A stretch of 34,445 bases of DNA from Alistipes sp. (GTDB lineage Bacteria > Bacteroidota > Bacteroidia > Bacteroidales > Rikenellaceae). This document shows positions 33,884 to 34,445 of the stretch, piece by piece (positions within the stretch are counted from its first letter, which is position 1; each line of letters begins with the position of its first letter). The position numbers and the translations under genes are program-made. The stretch spans positions 72,684 through 107,128 of the forward strand of contig JAHZDG010000003.1 in the NCBI GenBank assembly GCA_019422485.1, read 5' to 3'. Below the pieces are notes generated by a model, which saw only the letters and a program-made list of their open reading frames with translations, did no database searches and was not told the origin of the DNA.

Positions 33884-33911
33884 GTTTCGGGCTTGAGGCT
33901 TTAAAGATAGC

Positions 33912-33950
33912 TAAAAAAACGGGAACCCGTCTCTCAGAGAGGGTTCCCGT
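33912..33950 (-). terminator. Terminator after carB
   Basis: ACGGGAACCC (33919-33928) pairs perfectly with GGGTTCCCGT (33941-33950). On the - strand a run of seven T follows the stem (TTTTTTTAG), and the loop holds a small inner stem, TCTC with GAGA. It lies 24 nt beyond the carB stop codon and is a textbook intrinsic terminator. Confidence 0.92.
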
Positions 33951-33973
33951 GGCAGGGTGAGGCCGCGAACGGC

Positions 33974-34444
33974 TTAATATTCGTTCCAGCTCTTGATCCG
34001 GATATCGCCCGGTTTCATGCGGCAGAAAGCCGTGATGAAAGCGCTGGCCAGACGAGCGTTGGTCAACAACGGAATGTTGAAGTCGATGGCGCTGCGTCGG
34101 ATGGTGTAGTCGTTGTTCAGCTCGGTTTTGGAGAGATTCTTGGGGATGTTCACCACCAGGTCGATTTTCTTCTCCTTGATGTAGTCCAGTGTGTTGGGCT
34201 GTTCAGCCTGGTCGGGCCAGTGCAGTACGGTGGCATGTACGCCGTTCTGTTCGAGGAATTGAGCGGTTCCTCGGGTAGCGAACAGGTTATAGCCTTTTTC
34301 CTGCAGAGCTTTGGCGGCCGAAAGCATGTCCATTTTCGAACGGGAATCCCCGGTCGAGAGCAGGATGTTCTTTTTCGGGATGGTGTATCCCACCGACAAC
34401 ATGGCCTTGAGGATGGCTTCATGGAAATCTTCACCGATACAGCC
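33974..34444 (-). CDS. carB: Carbamoyl-phosphate synthase large subunit, C-terminal end (truncated by window)
   Basis: The frame runs off the right edge, so only the last 156 residues are seen. They form the MGS-like allosteric domain at the C-terminus of CarB: GEDFHEAILKAMLSVGY (end of the second synthetase core), then ILLSTGDSRSKMDMLSAAKA, NLFATRGTAQFLEQNG, KKIDLVVNIP and YTIRRSAIDFNIPLLTNARLA. This domain normally binds UMP and ornithine or IMP. CarB with CarA makes carbamoyl phosphate for pyrimidines and arginine. A strong terminator follows. Confidence 0.92.
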   Translation of the reverse strand, partial: GCIGEDFHEAILKAMLSVGYTIPKKNILLSTGDSRSKMDMLSAAKALQEKGYNLFATRGTAQFLEQNGVHATVLHWPDQAEQPNTLDYIKEKKIDLVVNIPKNLSKTELNNDYTIRRSAIDFNIPLLTNARLASAFITAFCRMKPGDIRIKSWNEY

Positions 34445-34445
34445 T

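Noticed and set aside
1..34445. CRISPR arrays, tRNA, rRNA, insertion sequences, origins
   Set aside because: None seen: no regularly spaced repeats, cloverleaf sequences or transposase genes.

Overview
The window (about 53% GC by eye) comes from a Bacteroidota genome, most likely Bacteroidales. The signs are a TssB/TssC/TssD/VgrG set of the kind seen in Bacteroidota type VI secretion (T6SS subtype iii), a bifunctional HisB and HisIE, -7 promoter boxes of the form TAnnTTTG, and almost no Shine-Dalgarno sequences. The genus cannot be fixed from the sequence alone.

Positions 1-22880 are a T6SS locus. The first block (+) runs tssB (partial), tssC, four Hcp/TssD-type tube proteins, a long VgrG, a 595-residue coiled-coil/beta-repeat protein and a DUF4280 PAAR-like tip protein. 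A two-gene islet on the - strand follows (a secreted protein with PEGA-like repeats and a coiled-coil protein). A second + block then runs from 11962 to 22880. It mixes baseplate genes (TssG-, TssK-, TssE- and TssF-like) with a complete-looking ubiquitin-type relay: an E1-like ThiF enzyme with a UFD-like tail, a YukD-like ubiquitin-like protein ending in Gly, an E2 with HPN motif and catalytic Cys, and, in the last gene, a RING-H2 finger inside a membrane protein that also has a vWA-like exported domain and a C-terminal FHA-like domain. E1 and the TssG-like gene overlap by 4 nt, so the conjugation genes look like part of the secretion operon. No JAB/deubiquitinase gene is visible, and no TssJ/TssL/TssM. 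Three exported or membrane proteins at the end of the operon may form the envelope complex instead.

Positions 22976-25671 (- strand) hold rpiB, a lipoprotein of unknown function and an MtaD/SsnA-family deaminase, bounded at each end by strong hairpins. Positions 25695-33192 (- strand) are a whole histidine operon, hisGDCB-HAF-IE. It is preceded by a very short gene for an 18-residue leader peptide with five His codons, a terminator with seven U residues, and an exact antiterminator pairing: a classic ribosome-mediated attenuator. Beyond it are a phosphopantetheinyl transferase gene, a strong terminator and the 3' end of carB.

The main candidate for a new system is the T6SS-embedded E1/Ubl/E2/RING cascade. 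Related Ubl-E1-E2-RING gene sets have been predicted computationally in bacteria. What deserves checking is their physical integration with the T6SS baseplate operon and the vWA-RING-FHA membrane architecture.
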